Shown here: positions 18,482 through 26,994 of the stretch, piece by piece
How positions within the stretch are numbered: position 1 is the stretch's first letter
Layout of the letters: every line of letters starts with the position of its first letter
Assembly: GCA_964611335.1 (NCBI GenBank)
Contig: CAZSXR010000002.1
Span: 558,001-622,000, forward strand
Direction: 5' to 3'
DNA length: 64,000 nucleotides
Source: BOG-1112 sp964611335
GTDB lineage: Bacteria; Bdellovibrionota_B; Oligoflexia; Oligoflexales; Bog-1112
Translations under genes and position numbers: made by a program
The notes under the pieces: model-generated
The model's database searches: none
The model's input: the letters and a program-made list of their open reading frames with translations, nothing else
Told to the model about the DNA's origin: nothing

Positions 18482-18550
18482 CCCTTGCTCGTTATTTTCT
18501 TGTAGATTTTGACTCTATATTTTGTGTGGGACATGGTATTTAGTTTCTGG

Positions 18551-18638
18551 GCGAAATACGCTTTTTTAGAAAGCTCGAACAGATTTACTCAAAACTCTCG
18601 AAAAAAAGGGAGCTTTGAATCCGAGGGTTCCCATTCGC
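18551..18638. repeat. Intergenic nested inverted-repeat element, copy B
   Basis: This element shares its plan with the one at 9094-9173. The outer stem is GCGAA (18551-18555) / TTCGC (18634-18638), where copy A has GTGAA/TTCAC. The inner stem is AAAGCTC / GAGCTTT directly followed by GAATCCG, where copy A has AAATCTC / GAGATTT then GAACCCG. Both start with GAAATACG close to the outer stem. The loop of the inner stem is about 30 bases longer here. A 12-bp perfect palindrome CATTCGCGAATG (18632-18643) covers the right end. It sits in the 210-bp leader of secA on the same strand. Confidence 0.5.
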
Positions 18639-18693
18639 GAATGCGAATATTTAAGATCGACAAAAACAAACATAATGAAACGGTAATTATTTT

Positions 18694-21351
18694 ATGAATT
18701 TTCTAGCAAAAATATTTGGAACGAGGAATGAGCGTCTTATAAACCAGATCCGACCCATCGTTGCACGTATCAATGATCTTGAACCTAAGATGAAAAATTT
18801 GAGTGACGATGAATTACGCGCATGCACTCAAAATTACCGCCAACGCTTAGACAATGGCGAGAATATTGATTTGATTCTTCCCGAAGCTTTTGCCACCTGC
18901 CGAGAAGGGGCTCGAAGAACTTTAAACCAAAGACATTTCGATGTTCAGCTTATGGGCGGAATTGTTCTACATCAAGGTAAAATTTCAGAAATGAGAACGG
19001 GGGAAGGAAAAACCCTCACTGCAACACTGCCAGCATACTTACATGGTTTGACAGGCAAAGGTGCTCACGTTGTTACGGTGAACGACTATCTCGCAAAACG
19101 TGACTCCGAATGGATGGGAAAAGTCTATCAGTTCTTAGGATTGGACGTAGGTTGTATAGTTCATGGTCTAACCGATGCTCAACGTCAAGAAGCTTACTCA
19201 AAAGCGATTACTTACGGAACCAATAACGAATTCGGATTCGACTACCTCCGAGACAATATGAAAACCGAAGCAAATCGTCTCGTACAGAGAGGCCACTACT
19301 TTGCTATTGTGGATGAGGTTGACTCCATTCTTATCGATGAAGCCCGAACACCTCTTATTATTTCTGGCCCTTCCGACACGAATATTGAAATTTATAAAAA
19401 AGTCAACGCAGCTATTCCAGGTCTCCAAAAAGACAGTGACTACATGGTCGATGAAAAAAGTCGTACTGTAAATCTTACTGAAGACGGGATTTCCAAAATG
19501 GAAAAACGTTTAAACCTTAGTAACATTTACGATCCTCAACACATCGAAGTTCTTCATCACATTCAGCAAGCTCTCAAAGCCCACGTAGTCTTTAAAAAAG
19601 ACGTAGATTATGTTGTAAGAAATGGTCAAGTCATCATCGTCGATGAATTCACCGGCCGTTTGATGCCAGGCAGACGTTATAGTGATGGACTCCATGGTGC
19701 TCTCGAAGCAAAAGAACATGTTCCCGTACAACAAGAAACACAGACTCTTGCAACCATCACCTTCCAAAATTATTTCCGTCTCTACGAAGTTCTTTCAGGT
19801 ATGACAGGGACCGCAGATACAGAAGCTGTAGAGTTCAATAAAATTTATGGACTCGATGTTGTTGTAATTCCTACAAATAGAAATATGATTCGAAAAGATG
19901 ACGAGGATGTTGTCTATCGAACTGCCCGTGAGAAATACAATGCAATTGCAGATGAAATTCAAGAAGCTCAGAAAAAAGGTCAACCAGTTCTAGTTGGTAC
20001 TGTTTCTGTCGAGAAAAGTGAGTTGCTCGCTTCTCTTCTTACAAAAAGAAATATTCCACACGATGTCCTCAATGCTAAAAACCATGCTCGAGAAGCTGGA
20101 ATCATCGCAGAAGCTGGTAAATTAGGAAGAGTGACTATTGCTACAAATATGGCAGGTCGTGGAACAGATATAGTTCTCGGAGAAGGAGTACCCGAAGCTG
20201 GTGGTTTGTTTGTGATCGGCACAGAGCGTCACGAATCACGTCGTATTGATAATCAGTTGCGTGGTCGATCAGGACGACAAGGTGATCCAGGACGTTCGAA
20301 ATTCTATCTTTCTTTGGAAGATGATTTGATGCGTATTTTTGCTTCCGATCGTCTTTCCGCAATCATGACTCGTCTTGGTATGAAAGAAGGGGAATCCATA
20401 GTTTCCCCAATGGTTACACGTGCGATTGAAAAAGCACAAAGACGTGTTGAAGAACAAAATTTCTCAAGTCGTAAAAACCTTATCGAATACGACGATGTAA
20501 TGAACCAACAAAGACAGGTAATTTACGACCGAAGAAAAGATGCTCTTCTTGAAAAAGCAGATGTTCACTTCATCCAAACACGCGTAGAAACTATCATTGG
20601 TGATATGATAGCTAAATATTCACCTGAATCTTTAGATGTAGAAAACTGGGATCTCAAAGGTCTCTCCAAAGAGCTCAGTTCTGTTTTCAGACAAGCACCT
20701 CAACTGGACAAAATCAAAGTAGAAGACACTAACTTTGATGAAATTTTAGCAGCATGTACCGAACAAATTTTTGCTTCGTATCAAAAGAAAGAAGATGTGA
20801 TCACAAGCAAAAACATGAGACGCATCGAAAGTTATGTATACTTACAAATTATAGATCAATCATGGAAAGAGCATCTGCTAGCAATGGATGCTCTTAAAGA
20901 TTCTGTGAGCCTTCGAGGGTATGGTCAAAGAGATCCTCTTCAAGAATACAAGAAAGAAGCTTTCAACCTTTTCAGTCAACTTGTAGGACGCATCGAAGAA
21001 GAAACTACTTTGACTCTTATCAACATGCCAAGTCCTGATCCCTCACAGATCTCTTCTATGATGAACTCTATGAGTGAAGAAGTTGCAGAGCATGACAACT
21101 TAGGTAATTTGGAATTTCAACACCCCAACCCGCAGGAAATCCCTAAGTCGGAAGGAAAAGCACAGAAACAAGAAGAAGACGAATCTCTGATTTATCATGG
21201 TTCACATACAAGCGTAAGCGCACAAGCCGCAAAACGCCCTGCGCCAGTAACTCAACCAATTCGAAGAGAAAGTGAAAAAGTAGGAAGAAACGATCCTTGC
21301 CCTTGTGGTTCTGGAAAGAAGTTCAAGAAGTGTCACGGAGTTGCTGGATAA
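18694..21351 (+). CDS. secA: Preprotein translocase ATPase SecA
   Basis: An 885-residue motor that drives unfolded preproteins through SecYEG at the inner membrane. The Walker A motif is MRTGEGKTL (near residue 105), the DEAD-like Walker B is VDEVDSILIDEARTPLI, and the second motor domain carries TNMAGRGTDI. The preprotein-binding domain and helical scaffold follow. The C-terminal zinc motif CPCGSGKKFKKCHG (C-x-C-x8-C-H) for SecB and lipid contact is intact. Length is normal. The ATG has only a weak ribosome site. The leader holds the repeat at 18551-18638, and no SecM-like arrest peptide is apparent. A hairpin at 21371-21396 separates it from the convergent rph. Confidence 0.98.
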   Translation: MNFLAKIFGTRNERLINQIRPIVARINDLEPKMKNLSDDELRACTQNYRQRLDNGENIDLILPEAFATCREGARRTLNQRHFDVQLMGGIVLHQGKISEMRTGEGKTLTATLPAYLHGLTGKGAHVVTVNDYLAKRDSEWMGKVYQFLGLDVGCIVHGLTDAQRQEAYSKAITYGTNNEFGFDYLRDNMKTEANRLVQRGHYFAIVDEVDSILIDEARTPLIISGPSDTNIEIYKKVNAAIPGLQKDSDYMVDEKSRTVNLTEDGISKMEKRLNLSNIYDPQHIEVLHHIQQALKAHVVFKKDVDYVVRNGQVIIVDEFTGRLMPGRRYSDGLHGALEAKEHVPVQQETQTLATITFQNYFRLYEVLSGMTGTADTEAVEFNKIYGLDVVVIPTNRNMIRKDDEDVVYRTAREKYNAIADEIQEAQKKGQPVLVGTVSVEKSELLASLLTKRNIPHDVLNAKNHAREAGIIAEAGKLGRVTIATNMAGRGTDIVLGEGVPEAGGLFVIGTERHESRRIDNQLRGRSGRQGDPGRSKFYLSLEDDLMRIFASDRLSAIMTRLGMKEGESIVSPMVTRAIEKAQRRVEEQNFSSRKNLIEYDDVMNQQRQVIYDRRKDALLEKADVHFIQTRVETIIGDMIAKYSPESLDVENWDLKGLSKELSSVFRQAPQLDKIKVEDTNFDEILAACTEQIFASYQKKEDVITSKNMRRIESYVYLQIIDQSWKEHLLAMDALKDSVSLRGYGQRDPLQEYKKEAFNLFSQLVGRIEEETTLTLINMPSPDPSQISSMMNSMSEEVAEHDNLGNLEFQHPNPQEIPKSEGKAQKQEEDESLIYHGSHTSVSAQAAKRPAPVTQPIRRESEKVGRNDPCPCGSGKKFKKCHGVAG

Positions 21352-21370
21352 TCTATGTACTACAGAGTTG

Positions 21371-21396
21371 TCCGCCTTAGCTTTAGCGTAGGCGGA
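21371..21396. terminator. Shared hairpin between convergent secA and rph
   Basis: TCCGCCT (21371-21377) pairs perfectly with AGGCGGA (21390-21396) around a 12-base loop whose GC/GC ends may also pair. It lies 19 bp after the secA stop and 20 bp before the rph stop, so it could end transcription in both directions. There is no strong U-run, so it may instead be a REP-like palindrome that protects 3' ends. Confidence 0.55.
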
Positions 21397-21416
21397 TTCA
21401 CTCTGCCAACAGCAAA

Positions 21417-22148
21417 CTAACCTTCGACTTCTTGCCCCTCGCTTGCAGCACGTTGCAAATCAAAAGTTGTTTTCAAAGCACCTTCTGCTGCAGTAATAAT
21501 CGCCACGATCTGTTCTTTCGTAAAGGAGGATTTCTCTGCAGTTCCTTGAATTTCTAAAAGTTTACCGCTTTGAGTCATTACTACGTTCATATCCAAATCG
21601 ACTTGGCTATCTTCAATGTAGTTAAGGTCCACCATAACTTCATTATTTTTAATACCAACAGAAACAGCAGCTACCGCTTCTTTAATTGGATTTTGACGAA
21701 TTCTATTTTCGCGAAGTAACTTTGAAACTGCTAACTGCAATGCTATGAATCCTCCAGTTACAGCTGCAGTACGTGTCCCACCATCCGCTTGGAGTACATC
21801 ACAGTCGACGACAAAGGTCATATCTGGAATTTTACTCATATCAAGAATACCGCGAAGGCTTCTTCCGATGAGCCTTTGAATTTCCTGAGTCCTTCCGCCG
21901 ATATGGCCACGTTCACGTTTTGTACGTGTATGGGTTGAACCTGGAAGCATGGAATATTCTGCCGTTAGCCAACCTTGAGAATTTTTTTGATTTCTTAGCC
22001 AATTGGGGACTGAATCTTCGACATTGACTGTGCAAACGACGCGAGTATCACCTGTTTCGATGAGAACGCTGCCATCTGCATAACTTGTGAAATGAGGAAC
22101 AATACGAACTGGTCTAAGCTGAGCCGCTGAACGCCCGTCATTACGCAT
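21417..22148 (-). CDS. rph: Ribonuclease PH
   Basis: A 243-residue phosphorolytic 3'-to-5' exoribonuclease that trims tRNA 3' ends. Diagnostic segments are MRNDGRSAAQLRPV, TRTKRERGHIGGRTQEIQRLIGRSLR (phosphate and RNA binding), and CDVLQADGGTRTAAVTG. Length is normal and the ring-forming residues are intact, in contrast to the truncated copy of E. coli K-12. AAAGGA is seven bases before the ATG. It converges on secA and is divergent from the YccF gene. Confidence 0.97.
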   Translation of the reverse strand: MRNDGRSAAQLRPVRIVPHFTSYADGSVLIETGDTRVVCTVNVEDSVPNWLRNQKNSQGWLTAEYSMLPGSTHTRTKRERGHIGGRTQEIQRLIGRSLRGILDMSKIPDMTFVVDCDVLQADGGTRTAAVTGGFIALQLAVSKLLRENRIRQNPIKEAVAAVSVGIKNNEVMVDLNYIEDSQVDLDMNVVMTQSGKLLEIQGTAEKSSFTKEQIVAIITAAEGALKTTFDLQRAASEGQEVEG

Positions 22149-22361
22149 ATTCTGATCCTTTATAGAAACTATTTATGATGATGAAAATCCCAAAGAGCCA
22201 TATTTGGCTGGATTGAAACCCCGCTAGTCTATTCCTGCGAACACGAATATGCAAGCCCTAGAAGCCTATATTTTCCTCAGAGCAGAAGGCTGTTTTCTTA
22301 GTTAATTGCGCGTTTTTATAAGCAATGATAGCGTTTTGAAAAATAAATAGGAGTCGAGAAT

Positions 22362-22730
22362 ATGAGTTTATTAGGAAACATTATCTGGATTATTTGCGGC
22401 GGCTTTATCTCCTTTCTACTTTATATGTTGGGAGGTTTTGTCTTATGCCTCACGATCATTGGAATACCCTTCGGTATTCAATGTTTCAAAATTGGTCTTG
22501 CAACTCTTGCCCCTTTCGGACGTGAAACTGTTGAATTAGAAAACTCCAATTCTTTGCTTCGACTCCTCTTCAACGCAATATGGATCGTTAGCTTTGGATT
22601 CGGAATTGCTGTGAACCATCTCTTCTGGGCAGCTGTTTTGGCTATCACTGTCGTTGGTATCCCTTTTGCTTACCAACATTTGAAACTCTGTTTGATTTCT
22701 TTATTTCCATTCGGAAGAGAATTTAGATAG
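22362..22730 (+). CDS. YccF-domain inner membrane protein
   Basis: A 122-residue protein made of two copies of the YccF motif: GIPFGIQCFKIGLATLAPFG in the first half and GIPFAYQHLKLCLISLFPFG in the second. Each follows a hydrophobic hairpin, giving about four membrane segments. The family is widespread and has no established function. AGGAGTCGAGAAT precedes the ATG, a good site. The 200-bp gap upstream, towards rph, holds a small hairpin (AGCCA-TATT-TGGCT near 22197) followed by GATTGAAACCCCGC, which vaguely resembles the ends of the repeats at 9.1 and 18.6 kb. Confidence 0.85.
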   Translation: MSLLGNIIWIICGGFISFLLYMLGGFVLCLTIIGIPFGIQCFKIGLATLAPFGRETVELENSNSLLRLLFNAIWIVSFGFGIAVNHLFWAAVLAITVVGIPFAYQHLKLCLISLFPFGREFR

Positions 22731-22815
22731 GCGTACGAAGATCCTCTTCACTTTTTTTCTTCATAAAGATAATTGCATTTGGAGATCTTATCTTAGTAAG
22801 ATCTCTCTTCTCTAA

Positions 22816-23409
22816 TTATAGAGAGACATCTTTCTTGAGAATTTCATTTATCAATGCAGCATGTTTTTTACGTTCTTTCTCCCACTCCGCAAGAATTTTT
22901 GTTTTAGAAGCAATTGGATTTTGCCTTAAATAACCTTGAGTAAAATTTATATAAGCCCACTCTTTTTTGGGAGCATCTTTTTCTTTGACTCTTCTAAGTC
23001 TTTCCTGTTCCCAATAACTTGCAAATTCTTTATATGTTGGGGGCTTTCCACTTAACCAACATTCTTCTATCCAATCAATCCCATAGGCTGTGAAATGAAA
23101 ATGAGGACCTACAAGGTTTTTTAAAAACAATCTTGTTTTTAAATCGTTTTTATATGCCCCTTTGAGAATCAAAGTTTCAGGAGAGAGAGGATATTTGCAA
23201 TCTGATTTTGCTTTGCTTATAGAAGGAATTTCTGGAAGAGTTTGAATGTTCCCTGTTTCAAGATATTTAAGAATACGCTCTATTAATGCTAGTTTTTTTC
23301 CATTTTTTGGCAACTTTAATTGAATACAAATATCTCTCAATTCCATCATTTTAAGGTAAAGCAGAGACACTTGAAGTTGTTTTATAATTTTTGAATCTTT
23401 TATCCGCAT
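22816..23409 (-). CDS. SAP-domain protein (DUF6434-like)
   Basis: A 197-residue, highly charged cytosolic protein. Residues about 20-55 (MELRDICIQLKLPKNGKKLA and onward) match a SAP helix-extension-helix nucleic-acid-binding motif. The rest, including LVGPHFHFTAYGIDWI, PPTYKEFASYW and YLRQNPIASKTKILAEWEK, looks like the C-terminal region of short SAP proteins that I remember as DUF6434; that name needs a profile check. The helices with W near the end recur twice, which suggests two similar helical units. The start has only a weak ribosome site. It stands alone between yccF and the exported GT10 gene. A DNA- or RNA-binding role is inferred only from the SAP motif. Confidence 0.68.
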   Translation of the reverse strand: MRIKDSKIIKQLQVSLLYLKMMELRDICIQLKLPKNGKKLALIERILKYLETGNIQTLPEIPSISKAKSDCKYPLSPETLILKGAYKNDLKTRLFLKNLVGPHFHFTAYGIDWIEECWLSGKPPTYKEFASYWEQERLRRVKEKDAPKKEWAYINFTQGYLRQNPIASKTKILAEWEKERKKHAALINEILKKDVSL

Positions 23410-23631
23410 AGATATATTCGCTTAATTTTTGATTAACAACTTGTAGCTGAACATCGGGTGACAAGATCTCATCCAATACCAAATCCGAATGATTTTTCCC
23501 ACAGGAATCTGTGACATAACTCCCCGAAAGTCCAGAAATAGCATGATTTTAGTTTTTAATATCTACACTCTTTCGGAGAATTGCTTAATGGATCAGAATA
23601 AAGAGATACTTTAGCAAAAAATAATGGAGTT

Positions 23632-24657
23632 CTATTTTGCAATTTCTGAAATTGCTTCGTATATAGTATCAACCAATGTTTTTTGCCCCTTCGAAGCCAG
23701 CATTTTCGCTATATCGCGATGCCATGAAAATAGATACAGTCCCCCATCATCAAAGAAAAGCGGTTGTCTTAAAGTTTCAGACCTTAAATCTTTATTTTTA
23801 ACAAAGGGGGATAAAACATCCGCCAAGCGATCTCCTGATTTCACATAGACAAAAGATTTTGGATTAAAGATTTTGAATACAGCCTCATCCCCAAAGTAGA
23901 TTGGTATAGCTCCCGCCAGGAAGGGGGAGACAATTTTTTCAGACACATAACCTGGAACGATACCGTTCTCAAAACTTAAAACAAACTGATAATCTTGAAA
24001 CATTTTGACGGCTTCGTTTAGATAATTGGTTCCTCGACCCTGTCTTTCAATTTTTGTTTCGGGATGTGTTCCAAAACACTTACCTAAAGCATGAACAGGG
24101 CCGAGATTATTAGCCTTAGCAAAGTCTACCAACTCATCGTAGTAATCCTGTCTTTCTTTTTCCATGCAATTACTAACCAGATAAGCAGCGAAGTAGGGAC
24201 GAGTTGTTTCTTTGCGTGGAGCTAGTAACAATAAAGGTGAGACAGCTCTTTCAGTAAAACCGAGGCTTGCATAGGGTACATAGATTGTCTTGGACTTGGA
24301 AGTAGTGGGAACAGGAGCTTGACCGATATAAACAATGTTATTTTGAATATTATTTTTTCTTCTAAGGTAAGAAATTGCTTCAGCATCCAAAAATATGTAG
24401 ATCCCTTTGAAATCTAGAGGAGGGTTATCAAATTGTGTATAAAGACACACCCTCGGTCGCTCTCGATTATTGGCAAAGACATGTTCGTAGAAAACAGCAG
24501 CATCCGGGCGCCCATTAGCATTGTTAGTCATAATTACATCACCATTCTTCGCTATAAAAGATAGAGGATCTGCATTACGATTTTTCGAAAAGGAACAAGC
24601 GGCACTAACAATAGCTGTTAGAGTTAGAAAGACTTTTTTCATAAAAAATTTTTTCAT
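23632..24657 (-). CDS. Fucosyltransferase-like protein (GT10) with N-terminal export signal
   Basis: A 341-residue protein whose C-terminal half carries the alpha-1,3/4-fucosyltransferase signature: FVLSFENGIVPGYVSEKI followed by AGAIPIYFGD and IFNPKSFVYV, so the GDP-fucose binding side of a GT10 enzyme looks complete. The N-terminus, MKKFFMKKVFLTLTAIVSAA then Cys, is a signal peptide, possibly a lipoprotein signal though the -3 residue is Ser and not Leu. Bacterial GT10 enzymes normally work in the cytosol where GDP-sugars are, so export is unexpected. GAGG lies nine bases upstream of the first ATG, supporting the full N-terminus. It is alone, without sugar-nucleotide genes nearby. A cytosolic enzyme with an uncleaved anchor is the main alternative. 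Confidence 0.75.
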   Translation of the reverse strand: MKKFFMKKVFLTLTAIVSAACSFSKNRNADPLSFIAKNGDVIMTNNANGRPDAAVFYEHVFANNRERPRVCLYTQFDNPPLDFKGIYIFLDAEAISYLRRKNNIQNNIVYIGQAPVPTTSKSKTIYVPYASLGFTERAVSPLLLLAPRKETTRPYFAAYLVSNCMEKERQDYYDELVDFAKANNLGPVHALGKCFGTHPETKIERQGRGTNYLNEAVKMFQDYQFVLSFENGIVPGYVSEKIVSPFLAGAIPIYFGDEAVFKIFNPKSFVYVKSGDRLADVLSPFVKNKDLRSETLRQPLFFDDGGLYLFSWHRDIAKMLASKGQKTLVDTIYEAISEIAK

Positions 24658-24867
24658 AATAACCTCGCTCTGTTGACTTTAAACCAATTTGCCCCCAAGC
24701 GTATATTATGACTTGCACTTCTAATGAAAGTCAAAGCTCCTTCAATCTTTACTAACTCACAAGGAAATCTAAATTAAAAATCAGCATATCTAGGTAGTGT
24801 AAAAACGTTTGTGTGAATTTTTTAGCGCGCTTTTACAATAACTTTACAAAATTGTCTGAGGTATTTT

Positions 24868-25338
24868 CTAGAAAGGAATCTCACTGTAGTCTATTGCCGA
24901 ATCCTGTGCACCATAAGATGGTGGCATATCGTTGTGAGACTCTGCTTGAGGGAAGCGATTTGGGGCTGAATCATGACGATGCTCATCGTGTGTGCCAGGG
25001 GCATTAGGACCAGGAGCACTTGGTCCACCAACAAACTGAACGTTGCTTGCAACGATTTCTGTGGTGTAACGTTTCTGTCCGCTCTTATCATCCCAAGCGC
25101 GTGTTTGAAGTCGACCTTCAACAAGAACTTGGCGACCTTTACTCAAATACTTTGAGCAATTTTCAGCCTGACGTCCCCAAACGATAATGCGATGCCATTC
25201 TGTTTGTTCTTGGCGCTGTCCATCTTTTGTCCAAGATTCTGTAGTCGCAACTCGCAAGGTTGCTACAGCTGTCTGGTTTGGCGTGTACCGCATTTCTGGA
25301 TCTGCACCCAATCGCCCCATAACAATGACTTTATTCAT
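24868..25338 (-). CDS. ssb: Single-stranded DNA-binding protein
   Basis: A 156-residue SSB. The OB-fold starts MNKVIVMGRLGADPEMRYTP, with TEWHRIIVWGRQAENCSKYL, and spans about residues 1-108. A Pro/His/Gly-rich disordered linker follows, ending in the acidic-hydrophobic tip DYSEIPF that recruits replication and repair partners. It coats single-stranded DNA as a tetramer. A 10-bp palindrome lies 28 bp upstream of the ATG. The gene is divergent from the large lipoprotein gene and sits next to no other replication gene. A short AT-rich stretch of about 200 bp follows its stop, in which I see no terminator. Confidence 0.96.
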   Translation of the reverse strand: MNKVIVMGRLGADPEMRYTPNQTAVATLRVATTESWTKDGQRQEQTEWHRIIVWGRQAENCSKYLSKGRQVLVEGRLQTRAWDDKSGQKRYTTEIVASNVQFVGGPSAPGPNAPGTHDEHRHDSAPNRFPQAESHNDMPPSYGAQDSAIDYSEIPF

Positions 25339-25365
25339 AATTTCAATCCCATAATAATTTTAATG

Positions 25366-25375
25366 ATCGTACGAT
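25366..25375. promoter_or_regulatory. Palindrome ATCGTACGAT in ssb leader
   Basis: A perfect 10-bp palindrome 28-37 bp upstream of the ssb ATG, in the 160-bp gap shared with a divergent lipoprotein gene. SSB genes are often under SOS control, so an operator is possible, but the motif matches no LexA box I know. Confidence 0.25.
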
Positions 25376-25498
25376 GTTTGCTTTCATTCTGACTATGTTT
25401 AAGATCTATATCTGTACGCTACAAGTGAAAAATACTATTTGCTGATCTTGGCGTCCCATGACATTTTCAAACAGAACTTTTAGAAAGAACTTCTTAAA

Positions 25499-26980
25499 AT
25501 GGCTCATTCTTCCACAGTAAAATTCTTTTTTCTTTTTTGTCTCATTTTAATCCCCACATATTCCTGTCGTGAAAACATTTCAAAACCAGCCATAGGAGAT
25601 TCCATTTCCACACCTATTCACCTCGCAAGTGATCCTAGTGGAAATTATTTTTACGTACTCAACTCGGACTTTCTGCATAAATACTCCGACGGCTCCATAT
25701 TAGTCCTCGATTCCAATGGAGCAAAAGTCGGCGCAGTTCCTATCCCTCGTCTTGGGAAAGTCCTGTCTGTGAGTGACAGCAACCTTTTCGTCTCTTTTGA
25801 TCACAATAGCGGAGACACCGATACAGTTACTATGCTCTTCGATATTTCCGACCCTAAAAAACCCGTCGAAGCCGCTAAATGGACTCTCCCCAAATGTACG
25901 CCTGTGAATGTTGTAAGCAGAAGCGGCTCCGATTATTTCGCCGTTTCATGCCAAGAAGGCGATCTTTACATGGGAATCGTTAGCACAAATAAAGCCAATT
26001 CAACTTTGACAAAAGTACGCTCCTATCCCCAAGTCATTGGAACAGCCCGTCGGGCTATGTATTTGGATACCAATCGCAGATTGCTCTTCTTATTCATCAC
26101 AGATATGGGAACAGGTTCTTTTATCGATAAAATAGAAGCGGACCAACAGACTTGGGTCAATAATAAGAAAACAGGTGATCAACCAGACGAAATTCCCGAT
26201 AACCTACAACAGAGCAACATTCGTGCTCGCGATAGTTTGAAAAACACGACTCAATGGCAATTTATGCTTTATGACTTTGGTTCAGAACTGGACCAAAATA
26301 ATGGGGCCTTTCCAAGTACACCTAAAAATTTTGAAGATGTGCGAGATACCGAAGCTCGTTGGTTATATTTCAAACTCAACAACTACGAAGGAAGCCCTGA
26401 TAGCCTCGACTTGGCGGGGGATACTTCGCAAAAATATTACAGAACCAATTTTTGGGACGCACAGCCTGACCCTGATGATTCGAATTCTTTCTATCTCTCT
26501 CACCGCGGTCTTGGGAGAGTTGGAAAATCAGAGAATGCAAACGATCTTGTGAAAGTCACTTTTATAGCTGGCTCAGATCCAAGAGCCAAAGGGGGGGTTG
26601 TTCCAAAACTCACAGATTATTTCACGTTTACCCGTGTTTATGGATTCAAAGGAGATGAAACAGGTAAAGATAAGTACTTCAGTCCTTTTCTAATCACCCG
26701 TCTTTCAGGGTATAAAGTTGTGCTTTTAAACAGTTTTCGAGATCTCTCGAACTTTAAAGACCCAAGGTACACTCTCTCAGCTGCAAACCTTATTGAAAAT
26801 CTCGATGTACCACCGCTTTGGTTCACCCAAGTCAGTTCTACAGATATTGATACCTCCTATTATCACCTTGCTCTCGCAAATAATGGAAATCTGCTCACGA
26901 TCTCGTTTTTCGATGAATCTTTGGAACTTTTTAATGTAAAATTTGGTGAAGATATGAGATTCGTGAGATCCATCGATTAA
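25499..26980 (+). CDS. Hypothetical lipoprotein, probable beta-propeller
   Basis: A 493-residue protein I do not recognise. The N-terminus is a secretion signal ending in PTYSC (Cys about residue 23), consistent with a lipoprotein although the lipobox is weak. The body is rich in Asp, Ser, aromatic and beta-forming residues, with repeated units such as DPSGNYFYVLNSDF, GSILVLDSNGAKV and DTVTMLFDISDPKKP that recall the blades of YncE/lactonase-type or LVIVD-type propellers. It is probably an outer-membrane or periplasmic binding protein. The ribosome site is weak. smc follows 14 bp downstream on the same strand, which suggests read-through more than a shared role. Confidence 0.72.
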   Translation: MAHSSTVKFFFLFCLILIPTYSCRENISKPAIGDSISTPIHLASDPSGNYFYVLNSDFLHKYSDGSILVLDSNGAKVGAVPIPRLGKVLSVSDSNLFVSFDHNSGDTDTVTMLFDISDPKKPVEAAKWTLPKCTPVNVVSRSGSDYFAVSCQEGDLYMGIVSTNKANSTLTKVRSYPQVIGTARRAMYLDTNRRLLFLFITDMGTGSFIDKIEADQQTWVNNKKTGDQPDEIPDNLQQSNIRARDSLKNTTQWQFMLYDFGSELDQNNGAFPSTPKNFEDVRDTEARWLYFKLNNYEGSPDSLDLAGDTSQKYYRTNFWDAQPDPDDSNSFYLSHRGLGRVGKSENANDLVKVTFIAGSDPRAKGGVVPKLTDYFTFTRVYGFKGDETGKDKYFSPFLITRLSGYKVVLLNSFRDLSNFKDPRYTLSAANLIENLDVPPLWFTQVSSTDIDTSYYHLALANNGNLLTISFFDESLELFNVKFGEDMRFVRSID

Positions 26981-26994
26981 TTTCAAAGTGTATT

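Noticed and set aside
18509..18697. A 62-codon frame in the secA leader
   Set aside because: No ribosome site, no recognisable sequence, and it runs across the inverted-repeat element. It does not look like a SecM-type arrest peptide.
22816..24657. A possible genomic island or defence module made of the SAP protein and the GT10 protein
   Set aside because: Only two genes, no integrase, tRNA, direct repeat or toxin-antitoxin pair nearby, and no defence domain in either protein.
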